Part shown: positions 5,204 to 5,283 of the stretch, one piece after another | Layout: each line of letters starts with the position of its first letter | How positions within the stretch are numbered: position 1 is the stretch's first letter | Source: Gemmataceae bacterium | GTDB lineage: Bacteria > Planctomycetota > Planctomycetia > Gemmatales > Gemmataceae | DNA length: 5,283 bases | Assembly: GCA_947490035.1 (NCBI GenBank) | Contig: CANLGS010000365.1 | Coordinates: forward strand, 1-5,283 | Reading direction: 5' to 3' | The notes under the pieces: model-generated | Told to the model about the DNA's origin: nothing | The model's database searches: none | What the model saw: only the letters and a program-made list of their open reading frames with translations | Translations under genes and position numbers: made by a program

Positions 5204-5283
5204 GGCTGATCGGAACTCGCTCTAAGCGTGTTTTCGGTTCATCTCGGATTCGGTACGGATTTCGTGTGGTCGGGGTCGGTGCG

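Noticed and set aside
5204..5283. Possible promoter or start of a gene downstream of the last palindrome
   Set aside because: No convincing -35/-10 pair, ribosome binding site or open frame could be supported in these 80 bases.

Overview
The window looks like chromosomal sequence from a planctomycete, most likely of the Gemmata group. This is inferred from three things. The DNA is GC-rich throughout, with strong third-position G/C. The secreted proteins are of planctomycete type: a propeller protein opening with an ADWPQFRGPN motif, a jelly-roll-like C-terminus ending ILLKVCQNN...WEFQMRVCDATG, and a short protein opening MAKCDEGYRCEVCG. The spaces between genes are packed with short palindromes. 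No rRNA, tRNA, CRISPR array, phage gene or transposase gene is visible.

Layout from left to right. Positions 1-210 hold the 3' end of a gene for a probably secreted protein, followed by a 17-bp perfect hairpin. Positions 309-1511 (+) encode an exported PQQ-repeat (BamB-like) beta-propeller protein. It converges on a minus-strand pair across a long (about 130 nt) imperfect hairpin at 1522-1652. The minus-strand pair is a conserved small Cys-rich protein (2314-2667) followed by an exported thioredoxin-fold protein with no cysteines in its mature form (1666-2223). The two are separated by a paired palindrome. An 80-bp divergent spacer leads to a short-chain dehydrogenase/reductase (2748-3527, +). 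A second paired palindrome comes next, then der (3618-5111, +), the double GTPase needed for 50S ribosome assembly. A third paired palindrome starts inside the der stop codon. Positions 5204-5283 hold nothing I can identify.

The genes do not form an obvious single pathway. Der is housekeeping, the SDR is a metabolic oxidoreductase of unknown substrate, and the others are envelope or periplasmic proteins or planctomycete-conserved proteins. The most interesting content lies between the genes. Every space downstream of a stop codon carries a hairpin, and the one space that holds only starts (2668-2747) has none. Two of the elements (2236-2320 and 5110-5203) share one design: a GTAGTCC (or GTAGCCC) head, a variable short stem and a constant CTCCG loop, placed as two inverted copies. 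That is the architecture of REP/BIME elements mobilised by RAYT (TnpA_REP) transposases, here with two different stems on the same head and loop.
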